The notes under the pieces: model-generated | The model's database searches: none | What the model was told of the DNA's origin: nothing | What the model saw: the letters and a program-made list of their open reading frames with translations, nothing else | Part shown: positions 8,981 through 18,200 of the stretch, one piece after another | Layout: the number at the start of each line of letters is the position of its first letter | Numbering within the stretch: position 1 is the first letter of the stretch | Position numbers and translations under genes: made by a program | Source of the DNA: Ignavibacteriales bacterium | GTDB lineage: Bacteria > Bacteroidota > Ignavibacteria > Ignavibacteriales > Ignavibacteriaceae | Direction of reading: 5' to 3' | DNA length: 64,000 nt | Assembly (NCBI GenBank): GCA_016707285.1 | Contig: JADJIA010000006.1 | Coordinates: 1 to 64,000 of the forward strand

Positions 8981-9808
8981 CTATCCAATCACAAACTTCC
9001 GTCGTCGTCGTCTCTCAACCATCACCGTTCTAAGGGCAATTGCAGCAACTATTATCACTCCTCCTGCTATCGCAAATGTCGATGGCGTTTCCCCGTAACC
9101 AATCAACACCCATACCGGATTAAGGACCGGTTCAATCATTGCGAGAAGTGAAGCCTCAATTGCTTCCACTTTGTTAATGCCGTAACTAAAAATTACATAA
9201 GCAACCCCTATCTGGAAAATACCAAGATAGCCAACCATCAGCAGGTCGGAAGAGCTTAAAGTCGTAATTTCAAACATCGAAAATGAAGTGAACAGCGCAA
9301 CAAACAGATTTCCATAAAAAATGGTACTCCATTTAAAGTCTTCCCCCGATTTTCTCATTCCCAGGAACATCCCGGTAAGGCACAAACCGGAGACAAGGGC
9401 AAATGAGTTCCCTTCAATATCGCCGGGTGACAGTTTTCCCACAAAAAAGAGAGCCATTCCAATAAAACAAAAAACGATTGTAATCAGATTTACCCGTTCA
9501 AACTTCGTCTTTAACAGGAGCGGTTCAAGAATCAGCACATAAATAGGTGCTGTATACTGTAAAAAAATCGCATTCGCAGCGGTTGTTAGTTTGGTCGCCA
9601 TTACAAAAAATACAAGGACTCCTGCATAAAACAGCCCTGTCATTATCGACCATTTATTGAACTTTAACGCATCCTTTCTGAACAAAGCAAGAATAACAAG
9701 ACCCGCAAAAAGTGATCTAAAAAATGATAATTGTAATGAATTTAAGGTAATCAGTTTGATAAACAGCCCTCCGGTGCTCCAGAGGAGTGCTGCAATAACA
9801 ACCGCCAT
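8981..9808 (-). CDS. EamA/DMT-family transporter
   Basis: A polytopic inner-membrane protein with ten predicted hydrophobic segments arranged as two five-helix EamA repeats (first repeat starting MAVVIAALLWSTGGLF, second from GLCLTGMFLGM). It belongs to the drug/metabolite transporter superfamily; the substrate cannot be read from sequence. I chose the ATG at 9808 (275 residues), preceded by AAAAAAGG. The frame stays open to a TTG at 9913, which would add 35 mostly basic residues, so the start is uncertain. The Arg/Lys-rich tail (ERRRRRKFVIG) fits a cytoplasmic C-terminus. It diverges from the TetR efflux operon, and the palindromic sites at 9939-10012 lie between the two, so joint control by the TetR protein is possible. 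Confidence 0.88.
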   Translation of the reverse strand: MAVVIAALLWSTGGLFIKLITLNSLQLSFFRSLFAGLVILALFRKDALKFNKWSIMTGLFYAGVLVFFVMATKLTTAANAIFLQYTAPIYVLILEPLLLKTKFERVNLITIVFCFIGMALFFVGKLSPGDIEGNSFALVSGLCLTGMFLGMRKSGEDFKWSTIFYGNLFVALFTSFSMFEITTLSSSDLLMVGYLGIFQIGVAYVIFSYGINKVEAIEASLLAMIEPVLNPVWVLIGYGETPSTFAIAGGVIIVAAIALRTVMVERRRRRKFVIG

Positions 9809-9938
9809 GATACCTTTTTTGTGGTATGAACTGTCCAAGCTTTTCCTGAAAAAAAGAGAAAAATAAACGATCAAATTTAACCTTTTACCCTTTGTTCTTG
9901 AGACAACTTTCAAAATATATTTAAATAAATTAAAAATA

Positions 9939-10012
9939 ATGGAAACTAACTATTGCATATTTAGTTTCCATATGCTATTTTAGAAACCATAATATTAATT
10001 TTTAGTTTCCAT
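9939..10012. promoter_or_regulatory. Repeated GGAAACTAA operator half-sites upstream of the TetR gene
   Basis: The sequence ATGGAAACTAA (9939-9949) faces its inverse TTAGTTTCCAT (9961-9971). A further TTTAGTTTCCAT spans the tetR start codon (10001-10012), and a related TTTAGAAACCAT lies at 9979-9990. Regularly arranged inverted and direct half-sites in front of a TetR gene are typical of an autoregulated operator. The last copy overlaps the ATG, so binding there could block both transcription and translation start. Confidence 0.7.
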
Positions 10013-10643
10013 GACAAAACAAGAACAACAAAAACAAAAAATCGCCGAATTTGCTTTAAGTCATTATCGACAACACGGATTTTCAAAAGTCCCAATGGAT
10101 GATATTGCTTCAGGGCTTCGCATAAGCAAAAAAACGATTTATAAGTATTACAGTTCGAAAGAAGAACTTGTTGAGGCTGCGTTTCGAACTTTTATGGTTT
10201 CAGCTTCAGGGTTCGTAACCGAGGTCTCATTAAGCGCAAATCCTTCTGTGGTTAAATTGGTTCTGATTCTAAGGCATATGTTGAAGGAATCGTCGACTAT
10301 CTCAAATCACTTCCTTATAGATCTTCAGAATGACTTGCCCGCTCTTTGGAAAGAATTTGACACCTTCAGAGGTGGAATGATGCGAAAGGTTGTTCCAAAA
10401 ATATTCAAACAGGGAGTTGAGGAAGGTTATGTGAGGGATGCCCCTGTTGCGCTTGTCGTAACGATATTCATCTCGGGTATCAGATCGATACTGAAAAAGG
10501 AGTTTCTTGATGAAACCGGTTTTACGATGAACCAGGCATTGGGCCACTTTTATAAATTTTTATTAGGTACCATTCTTACCGAAAAAGGTAAAGAAGAATT
10601 TTCAAATATGTTATATGGAGTATTTCAAAATGAGAAGTATTAA
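10011..10643 (+). CDS. TetR/AcrR-family transcriptional regulator
   Basis: A 210-residue regulator. Residues about 8-55 form the TetR helix-turn-helix (IAEFALSHYRQHGFSKVPMD, then IASGLRISKKTIYKYYSSKE). The C-terminal part is the variable ligand-binding domain. It is first in the efflux operon, overlapping the HlyD gene by 14 bases, and its own start lies inside a half-site of the upstream operator. The arrangement resembles E. coli cecR (ybiH) with ybhGFSR, where a TetR protein controls an ABC-2 exporter. It is expected to repress its own operon until a drug or metabolite is bound; the ligand is unknown. Confidence 0.92.
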   Translation: MTKQEQQKQKIAEFALSHYRQHGFSKVPMDDIASGLRISKKTIYKYYSSKEELVEAAFRTFMVSASGFVTEVSLSANPSVVKLVLILRHMLKESSTISNHFLIDLQNDLPALWKEFDTFRGGMMRKVVPKIFKQGVEEGYVRDAPVALVVTIFISGIRSILKKEFLDETGFTMNQALGHFYKFLLGTILTEKGKEEFSNMLYGVFQNEKY

Positions 10644-11599
10644 AATTCTCGTTCTATCCGGTCTTTTTTCACTGGTTATAAGCGGTTGTAAGGAGGAAGT
10701 GGATACAAAGAGTGTAAAAGTCTCAGGAAATCTGGAAGCAATCAGTGTCACTCTTGGTGCTCAAACGCCGGGTCTTGTTGTCAATTTTCCCTTCGAGGAG
10801 GGTGATGAGGTGAAGATGAACGATACAGTTGTAAAAATTGACGATTCCAATCTTCTGCTTCAACTCGAGAAAATGGGTGCTCTAATCGACGGAGCCGATG
10901 CACAATATTCTCTGCTTTTAAGCGGTGCCAGAAAAGAGGATATAAAACAAGCCGAGGAAATGAAATCACAGTTGGAGACAAATTTGAAATTGGCTGAGTC
11001 TGATTATCAGAGAATTCTAAATCTGCATAACTCAGGTTCAGTAACAAAAAAACAACTCGATGATATCGATACAAAAGTGAAATTGCTGAAATCACAATTG
11101 AATGCTGCAAATGAGAATCTGCAAAAAGGTTAAAACAATTATCAGACCGGAAGAATTAAAATCTGCGCTGGCGAGAAAAAAGGAAGCTGCAGTTGGAGCC
11201 GATATCCTCAAAAACAGTATAGATAAGTGTTATATCATTTCACCCATCGCCGGTAGAGTTGTAAAAAAATACTTCAGAAAAGGAGAGATGGCGGGGGCAA
11301 TGTCATCGTTGGTTAAAATTTCGGCAATAGAAGAACTGGATCTGATTGTATATCTCCAGGAAACAGATCTTGGAAAGGTTAAAACCGGACAGGCGGTTGA
11401 TGTAAAAATTGACAGCTATCCAACCAAATCATATTCGGGTAAAGTTATTTTTATCTCACCTGAAGCTGCATTTACACCCAAAAACATTCAGACTGAGGAT
11501 GAGAGAACTCGCCTCGTTTACGAAATGAAAATTAGAGTGAAAAACCAGAACAACGAGCTTAAAGATGGTATGCCGGCAGATGCAACCATCAAATTTTGA
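10630..11599 (+). pseudogene. HlyD/YbhG-like periplasmic adaptor lipoprotein, frameshifted
   Basis: A membrane-fusion (adaptor) subunit of the efflux system in two frames: 10630-11133 and 11102-11599. Removing one A from the A5 run at 11123-11127 rejoins them as NENLQ-KVKTIIRPEELK. The first part has a lipoprotein signal (LVISGC, Cys20 from the ATG at 10630), a biotinyl-lipoyl-like half (AISVTLGAQTPGLVVNFPFE) and a long coiled-coil hairpin. The second has the other lipoyl half (CYIISPIAGRVVKKYFRKGE) and the beta-barrel (VDVKIDSYPTKSYSGKVIFI). The reading frame also opens at 10615, but the ATG at 10630 gives a proper signal peptide. It would link the ABC-2 permeases to TolC. Whether the break is real or a base-call error cannot be decided here. 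Confidence 0.82.
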
Positions 11600-11614
11600 T
11601 TTTTCGGAATATAG

Positions 11615-12562
11615 ATGACGACGCAAAATCAAATCAGTAAAGAATTAATTCCGGCGATAACTATTGAAGGACTTTCAAAGTTATTTGGTGAAACCGTTGC
11701 TATCAAAAAACTCTCACTGACGCTTTATAAAGGTGAAATGTTTGGACTTGTTGGTCCGGATGGTGCAGGTAAAACAACAACGATGCGGATTTTGTGTGCA
11801 TTAACAAAACCCGAAGCAGGAAATGTCACTATTTTTGGAAAACCGATTGCACTTGCCAAAAGGGAAATTCAGAACGGTGTTGGTTATCTGTCTCAAAAGT
11901 TTTCGCTCTATGGTGATCTGACGGTGGATGAGAATATCGAATTTTTTGCGAGGATTCATAATGTAAAAAACTTTGAGAAAAGAAGAGATGAACTTCTCGA
12001 ATTGATGCGGCTGATAAAATTTCGCGATAGAGCTGCCGAAAAACTCTCCGGTGGAATGAAGCAGAAGCTTGCCCTCGCTTGCTCCCTTATCCATAAACCC
12101 GAAATTCTTTTTTTGGACGAACCAACTACCGGCGTTGACCCCGTTTCAAGAAGGGATTTTTGGAAAATTCTTTCAACTTTACAGAGAGATGGGATAACCA
12201 TACTACTGACCACCCCCTATCTCGATGAAGCTGAGAGATGTAACAGGATCGGTCTTATGAATCAAGGCGAACTGATTGCAACAGGAACTCCTGTTGAAGT
12301 TAAAAACTCGGTTAAAATGTCTGTCCTTGAAATCTATATTGAAAATGTAAGGAAAATCTCAAAATTTATTAAAGAGGATTTAATGATTGAATCCCAGGCT
12401 TTTGGAGACAGAATTGCAATTGTCACTAATGAGCCGTTGGAAACATTACAAAAGATTGAAAAATCGCTTTCTGAGACAGGTTCGAAAATATCAGAGCACA
12501 GAATTAAGCCACCATCTCTTGAAAATATTTTTATTCACCTGGTAAGCAATAACTACAGGTAA
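11615..12562 (+). CDS. ABC transporter ATP-binding protein (YbhF N-half-like)
   Basis: A 315-residue ABC ATPase. Walker A is GPDGAGKTT (residues 47-55), the signature is LSGGMKQKLALA, Walker B is ILFLDEPTTGVDP, and the H-loop reads LLTTPYLDEAE, with Pro where His is usual. As I recall E. coli YbhF, the Asp in GPDGAGKTT and the altered switch region resemble its N-terminal half. If the switch His is truly replaced, this subunit may be the degenerate partner of an ATPase heterodimer with the second ATPase at 13889. It powers ABC-2 permeases for drug or lipid export. It is tightly placed in the operon, 15 bases after HlyD and 4 bases before tolC. Confidence 0.9.
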   Translation: MTTQNQISKELIPAITIEGLSKLFGETVAIKKLSLTLYKGEMFGLVGPDGAGKTTTMRILCALTKPEAGNVTIFGKPIALAKREIQNGVGYLSQKFSLYGDLTVDENIEFFARIHNVKNFEKRRDELLELMRLIKFRDRAAEKLSGGMKQKLALACSLIHKPEILFLDEPTTGVDPVSRRDFWKILSTLQRDGITILLTTPYLDEAERCNRIGLMNQGELIATGTPVEVKNSVKMSVLEIYIENVRKISKFIKEDLMIESQAFGDRIAIVTNEPLETLQKIEKSLSETGSKISEHRIKPPSLENIFIHLVSNNYR

Positions 12563-12566
12563 CCAA

Positions 12567-13889
12567 ATGACTTATAAAAACATAAAAACAATTTTTGCAA
12601 TATTGATTGCAACTACAACACTCGTTAATGCTCAAAAAATGAGTCTTGAGGAGTGTATTAAAAGAGGTCTCGAAAATAGCAAATCGCTATCAATCAGCAA
12701 CACAAACATCGCCCGAAATGAAGGATTGAATAATGAGATTTCAGCAGCTAAACTGCCTCAAGTCAAACTATTTGCATCCTACTCGCGGCTTTCAGATGTG
12801 CCAAATTCTGAGATAAAACTACCGATAATGCCTAATCCCGTTGTTCTTCAAGAACCGATTCTGAACAGTTACAATCTTCGCCTGAATGTGACTCAACCTG
12901 TTTTTACCGGGAACAGAATTTCCTCTCAGGAAAAAGGGATCGAAAATCAGACAAAAAGTTAAAAGCCGATTATGAGATATTAAAAAAACGAAGAAACGAT
13001 CAAAATAATCGCAGCTTATTATAGTCTTTCAGCAGCTATGGAACAACTGAAGCTTGTGAATGAAAACATTGCTATGATGCAAAAAAGACTTACTGATATA
13101 AATGATTTTCTTCAGAACGGGCTCGCAACAAAAAATGATGTTCTTAAAGTTGAAGTGCAGATTTCCAATCTGATTTCAAAAAGAATAGATGCAGAGATCG
13201 CAATAAATTCCGCGAAAGCTCAATTGAATACAGTAATGGGGAGAGATATTAATACTCCTCTGGAAATTGATGAATTCATTTTTCGCCCACTGGAATCAGC
13301 CGGAGAATTTGAGTGGATGAGAGATATGGCTAAAACAAAACGAGGTGAATTCAACTCCCTTGCACTTAAACAGGAGGTTTTGGAAGAGAATCTTAATGTT
13401 GCCCGCTCGGGATATCTCCCCGATCTCTTTTTGAGTTCAAATCTCTATTATTCTAATCCAACACAAAGAATATTTCCGCAAAAGGATGAATTCCGTGCAA
13501 CCTGGGATGTTTCCTTAAATCTCCAATGGACCGTTCTCGATTGGGGTTCAACATCAGCCAAGGTTGAACAGGTTAATCAATCGATTAAAGGTTTGCAGAC
13601 CTCCAAAAAACAGATTGAAGATGCTATTGACAATGAGGTATATCAAAATTATATACTCTTGAATGGGGCAAAAGAAAAACTGTTGAATTTGGAGAAAACA
13701 CTCGAACAGGCAGAAGAAAACTATCGTGTGACACTCGAAAACTATAAAGCACAGAACGCAACTGCTGCTGATCTTCTGGATGCAGACACTCTTCTCTTTG
13801 CGGCAAAAATAAATCTCCAGCTTGCGAAAATTAATCTGGTTGTGTCAGACTATAAACTTAAAAAATCGACAGGAAGGCCTCTTTTCTGA
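12567..13889 (+). pseudogene. TolC-family outer membrane efflux protein, two frameshifts
   Basis: An outer-membrane channel subunit with signal peptide (start MTYKNIKTIFAILIATTTLV, cleaved after VNA). The 5' part 12567-12962 and the 3' part 13038-13889 belong to one protein. The sequence between them reads LKADYEILK and then NEETIKIIAAYYSLSAAMEQ in two other frames. Adding one base at 12959 (GTT to GTTT) and removing one A from the A7 run at 12982-12988 restores a continuous TolC of about 440 residues, the usual length. Long coiled-coil helices and typical repeats (VTQPVFTGNRI, LQWTVLDWGSTSAKVEQ) support the family. It lies inside the ABC operon, so the full tripartite exporter is encoded together. 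Confidence 0.85.
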
Positions 13890-14815
13890 TGAGTGCAATT
13901 GAAGTGATTAAATTGACCAAAAAATTTGGGGATTTTGTCTCAGTTGATGAAGTAAGTTTTTCAATAGCGCAAGGTGAAATTTTTGGATTTCTGGGGGCAA
14001 ACGGTGCAGGTAAATCAACTACCATAAAGATGCTTTGTGGACTGCTTGAACCAACTTCAGGAGACGCCAGGGTTGGAGGTTACAGCATCATCAGTGACCC
14101 TGAAAAGGTTAAAGCCAATATTGGATACATGTCACAGAAATTCAGCCTCTATAATGATTTATCCGTTGAAGAGAATATCAACTTTTTTGGCGGAGTTTAT
14201 GGCCTTAACAAAAAAGAACTTGAAGAACGAAAAAAATGGGCAATGCAAGTCTCCTTCCTTGAAGGAAAAGAAAAAACTTTAACCGGCAGCCTTCCCGGGG
14301 GAATAAAACAGAGGCTTGCTCTGGCAACAGCAGTTATCCACCGACCCGGAATAGTATTCCTTGATGAACCAACCAGTGGAGTTGACCCAATATCCCGCAG
14401 AGCATTCTGGGAATTGATTAATTCCCTTTCAGAAGAGGGAATTACAGTTTTTGTAACCACTCATTACCTCGAAGAAGCTGAATATTGTGCAAATATCATT
14501 TTGATTAATGCAGGGAAAATTATTGCCGAAGGCACCCCGACAGCTTTAAAACAAAACTATATAAAGTCGAAAGTTCTTGAAATAGAAGCAAAAGACAGCA
14601 TAGAGTTGATGAGTCTGATCGAATCTTCCCAACTTAAAGGCGAGATCTCAATTTTTGGTGAAAAGATTCACTTCATACCTGAGAGCAACACTGTTTCTTC
14701 TAATCAAATAATCGCCTGGTTGCTTGCAACTTATAAAGATTATGACCTCAAAATCACGGAAATTGTCCCTTCGTTGGAAGATGTTTTTATCCATCTAATC
14801 GAAAAGAAGTACTAA
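13889..14815 (+). CDS. ABC transporter ATP-binding protein (YbhF C-half-like)
   Basis: A 308-residue ABC ATPase with canonical motifs: Walker A GANGAGKST (36-44), signature-region LPGGIKQRLALA, Walker B IVFLDEPTSGVDP, and the H-loop TTHYLEEAE with an intact His. The LPGG form of the signature and the sequence around it resemble the C-terminal half of YbhF as I recall it. The start codon overlaps the TolC stop (TGATG), and the stop is one base before the first permease, pointing to coupled translation. It is expected to pair with the ATPase at 11615 and the two following permeases. Confidence 0.92.
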   Translation: MSAIEVIKLTKKFGDFVSVDEVSFSIAQGEIFGFLGANGAGKSTTIKMLCGLLEPTSGDARVGGYSIISDPEKVKANIGYMSQKFSLYNDLSVEENINFFGGVYGLNKKELEERKKWAMQVSFLEGKEKTLTGSLPGGIKQRLALATAVIHRPGIVFLDEPTSGVDPISRRAFWELINSLSEEGITVFVTTHYLEEAEYCANIILINAGKIIAEGTPTALKQNYIKSKVLEIEAKDSIELMSLIESSQLKGEISIFGEKIHFIPESNTVSSNQIIAWLLATYKDYDLKITEIVPSLEDVFIHLIEKKY

Positions 14816-14816
14816 G

Positions 14817-15950
14817 ATGTTGAACACGACAATTGCAATAGCAAAAAAGGAATTTAAACATCTCGTAAGAGACAAACGACTTTTTGGAATACTTATCTTT
14901 TTCCCGGTATTTTTGTTGGCATTTTTTGGATACGCTGTTGATTTTGATGTAACCAATATCAAACTCGCTGTACTGGATCTCGATAATTCACCACTGAGCA
15001 GAAAATTTATCAGCGAAACTACTTCTTCGGATTATTTTGGTGATCCACTCTATCTGAATAGTTCCAACGAAATTAAAAGTCTGTTGGATCGAGGGACAGT
15101 ACAAGTGGCAATAACAATCCCCGAGAATTTTGACTTTGAACTTCAAAATGGGAACAAGACAGCTATTCAATATTTGGTGGATGGGGTAAATGCAAACTCT
15201 GCAATAGTGATCGCAAATTATCTTGAGGCCGCAATAGCCACATTTAACGGGAAGTTCAGAGCGGATAAGTTAAAGATGAGTGGTGTCAATCTTACACCAC
15301 CGGTAACCCTCACCCCCAAATTCCTCTACAACCCTGAGCTTAGAAGTACTCTGTTTTTTATTCCGGGGTTAATCTCGATGATTCTTATAATTACTGCTGT
15401 GGTTAGTGTATCACTTTCATTGGTTAGAGAGAATGAAAGAAACACAATTGAACAGATCAGGGTATCACCTGTCTCCACCATGTCGCTACTGGTGGGTAAG
15501 ATTCTCCCTTATCTTGGGGTTGCTTACTTGAACGCGGCGATGATTCTTATTGTGGGTTATTTTCTTTTTGGGGTGGAGACGATGGGGAGTTATTTTGATT
15601 TAATTTATACAACTCTGATCTTTTTGTTTGCATGTACATCTTTGGGCTATCTGGTATCGGTAATTTCGCCCAATACTCAGATTGCTTTTACGCTGGGAAC
15701 ATTTATTTCGCTGTTGCCTGCACTGATTCTTTCAGGATTTATTTTTCAAATTGAAAGTATGCCTCCCATTATTCAGATTATGACAAATATTACACCTACA
15801 AAGTTCTTTAACAATATAATGCGGTCAATTATTCTTAGGGGCACAGGAGTTGAAACTTTTTATAAAGATATTTTTTCTTTATTGGTGTACATCGCAGTAG
15901 TCTTGGCGCTCTCCGTTGGTATTACCAGGATTAAAGACAGGAAACTTTAA
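14817..15950 (+). CDS. ABC-2 family transporter permease (YbhS/YbhR-like)
   Basis: A 377-residue inner-membrane permease of the ABC-2 type (ABC2_membrane_3). The first membrane segment (FGILIFFPVFLLAFFGYAVD) follows the conserved KEFKHLVRDKR start. A large extracytoplasmic domain comes next (about 45-175), then five more segments starting FFIPGLISMILIITAVVSVS. NERNTIEQIRVSPVS is the cytoplasmic coupling region, and GFIFQIESMPPIIQ followed by TPTKFFNNIMRSIILRG is typical of the family. It lies two bases before the second permease gene. Confidence 0.92.
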   Translation: MLNTTIAIAKKEFKHLVRDKRLFGILIFFPVFLLAFFGYAVDFDVTNIKLAVLDLDNSPLSRKFISETTSSDYFGDPLYLNSSNEIKSLLDRGTVQVAITIPENFDFELQNGNKTAIQYLVDGVNANSAIVIANYLEAAIATFNGKFRADKLKMSGVNLTPPVTLTPKFLYNPELRSTLFFIPGLISMILIITAVVSVSLSLVRENERNTIEQIRVSPVSTMSLLVGKILPYLGVAYLNAAMILIVGYFLFGVETMGSYFDLIYTTLIFLFACTSLGYLVSVISPNTQIAFTLGTFISLLPALILSGFIFQIESMPPIIQIMTNITPTKFFNNIMRSIILRGTGVETFYKDIFSLLVYIAVVLALSVGITRIKDRKL

Positions 15951-15952
15951 TT

Positions 15953-17090
15953 ATGAACATCATCCTTCGGATAATCATAAAAGAATTCCAACAGTTCCGC
16001 CGTGATCCTAAAATGTTTGGAATTATCCTGATTTCACCGATCATTCAATTGGTACTGTTGGGTTATGCCGCCACACTGGATCTTAATGTTGTTCATGCTG
16101 TGGTTTTGGATTTGGATAAAACAGAAACAAGTCGGGAATTGATTCGTGAATTTTCAGGATCCACTTATTTTAGTATCGACAAATATTGCACTACCTACGA
16201 TGAAGTATATAACGAAATTGACAATGGAAAAATTCTGGCAGCTGTGGTTATTCCACGCGATTTTGAAAAGGATATCAACAGGAATGAGACGGCAGTGGTT
16301 CAGGGGATTTTTAACGGAAGTGATGGTAACTCAGCATCAATAGCTTCAGGGTATGTCTCGAAAATATTGATTAAGTTCACCGGTGATCTCGCCACGGAAA
16401 GAATCAAGTTGAGAGGTATCCAACGAATCCCTGCAGGAGAGGTTACTTCACAGTCCAGAATTTGGTTTAATCCGGCACTTCAATCTCAGATTTTTATGGT
16501 ACCGGCAATTGTAGGGTTGTTATTGAGCCTTATTACTTTACTTTTAACTTCCCTTGCTATCGTTAAAGGAAAAGGAGATTGGTACCCTGGAGCAACTCAT
16601 TGTTACCCCCGTTAAATCTTATCAACTTATCGCCGGTAAATTAATTCCATTTGCAATACTCGGTTTTATTTCTGTTGTGATAGTCCTTACCGGAATGAAA
16701 TTTATTTTTGAGATTGATGTAAAAGGTGAGGTTTCGTTTCTTTTTGTAAGTTCATTTATTTACATTTTGTCAACTCTTGGACTGGGATTATTAGTCTCTA
16801 CTTTTTCAAAAACACAGCAACAAGCAATGATGCTTGCGGTTTTTGCGATTATGTTACCCCTGGTCTTTTTGTCCGGATTTGCTTTTCCAGTCGAAAACAT
16901 GCCCGAAATATTTCAGGATATAAGCGTAATTATTCCACTCAAATATTTCCTCCTAATTATCAGAGGAGTGATTCTAAAAGGAGCGGGTTTTGCAGAGCAC
17001 TGGCAAGATGGACTCGCGATGTTTGTTATCGGAGTTGTAATTCTGGGAATAAGCATCCTCCGTTTTAAAAAATTGAGTAAACGGAATTAG
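15953..17090 (+). pseudogene. ABC-2 family transporter permease, frameshifted
   Basis: The second permease of the exporter, in two frames: 15953-16615 and 16554-17090. Dropping one G at 16568-16569 joins them as SLAIVK-EKEIGTLEQLIVTP, exactly over the conserved cytoplasmic coupling helix (compare NERNTIEQIRVSP in the preceding gene). The joined product of about 378 residues has the same layout as its neighbour: N-terminal membrane segment, external domain, then five segments. It is last in the operon, followed by a strong terminator. If the shift is real the exporter lacks one membrane subunit; a single base-call error is equally possible. Confidence 0.85.
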
Positions 17091-17132
17091 ATTAAATATT
17101 AAATATTATTTTGCGAAGTTCTTCCAATAAAA

Positions 17133-17165
17133 AAAGCCCGTTAGGTATTCTAAACGGGCTTTATA
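17133..17165. terminator. Terminator of the efflux operon
   Basis: The hairpin AAGCCCGTT / AAACGGGCTT has a short loop (AGGTATTCT), an A tract before it and T-rich sequence after it. It sits between the convergent permease and DUF4249 genes and can work in both directions. Confidence 0.85.
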
Positions 17166-17203
17166 ATTTATCACTCAGTAAAATGTTTCACAACAAATTA
17201 ATC

Positions 17204-18199
17204 CTAATAAATAAAAAAAAACTTAATTTTCCTATTTTGAACATATCTTGAGTCCATTTCAACCTGATATAAAGAGGTGAAATATGTACCAAAAACACCA
17301 AACCCGCCCGTGATGTTCGAGAAAACCTGTTCATCAAGTCTCAGACTAAAATTATCAAGAAATCCGTTAACACTTGAATAATAATTTGATAAAGGTGCAT
17401 CATATTCTGTTGCCTCAAATATCACATGCAACACCCGAAACAACGATTTATCAGGCTCCCCTTCCGAAATTTTATTCATTGCCCAGTCGAACGATGCCAG
17501 ATCATAATTGGCTTCTTCGTCCCGGTTGGCAACAGGGTAAATAGGGGTTGGAACTCCATTTCTGTCAATTACTTTTAAAGGAATTTCAATACTTTTGGAG
17601 ACTTCCCTGTTCCCTTCTTTTTTTGTATAATAAAGTTTCATCTTTGGGAAGCAAAGGTTAAGTTCCTGTGAAGCCCAATAGAGGCTCCATGTTTTTCCGT
17701 ATTTGTACACATCCACATCTGTTGTAAATCCGCGGGGGAAAATAATGGATGATTCGTAGTATAGATATTTTGGCACTCTGGTACCTGATGTCAACAGAAC
17801 ACCATTTGAAAGTCTTGCAGTTATCGTAATGGTATCACCCGAATACAGAGGAATTGCCTTTCCAAAATAAAACTTTACTGGATCATTATATCTTGACGAG
17901 TCTTCCCTGTCAACAGTTGAATCTTTCAATAGATAGGTATCGCCTCTGAATTTTATTTCAACTCTTGCTCCGGCTATCTCAGGTGCTTCAGTGTTCAAAT
18001 ACGGGTCAGTTCCCGGAACATCATATACTCTTGCAAGAATCACTTTTGGCACAACAAGTTCCCCTATTTCCTGTCCGGCAGTGATTGAAAAAAGGACATA
18101 CCCTTCCTTAAACTCCGATCTTGGAGTAAAACTGTCCTCACAGCCTGTGGCAGAGAATAGAAATAACATTAGAATGATTGAAGAAAAAAACGCTTTCAT
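17204..18199 (-). CDS. DUF4249-type lipoprotein
   Basis: A 331-residue lipoprotein (signal ending FLFSATGC, Cys20). It follows the DUF4249 pattern: an early conserved LVVPKVILARVYDVPG block, a TITARLSNG strand pair, and a C-terminal GGFGVFGTYFTS motif. In Bacteroidota these proteins are typically encoded next to a TonB-dependent receptor and are thought to be surface partners of it. Here the start lies one base past the receptor stop, so the two form a receptor/lipoprotein unit. The substrate is unknown. Confidence 0.8.
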   Translation of the reverse strand: MKAFFSSIILMLFLFSATGCEDSFTPRSEFKEGYVLFSITAGQEIGELVVPKVILARVYDVPGTDPYLNTEAPEIAGARVEIKFRGDTYLLKDSTVDREDSSRYNDPVKFYFGKAIPLYSGDTITITARLSNGVLLTSGTRVPKYLYYESSIIFPRGFTTDVDVYKYGKTWSLYWASQELNLCFPKMKLYYTKKEGNREVSKSIEIPLKVIDRNGVPTPIYPVANRDEEANYDLASFDWAMNKISEGEPDKSLFRVLHVIFEATEYDAPLSNYYSSVNGFLDNFSLRLDEQVFSNITGGFGVFGTYFTSLYQVEMDSRYVQNRKIKFFFIY

Positions 18200-18200
18200 G

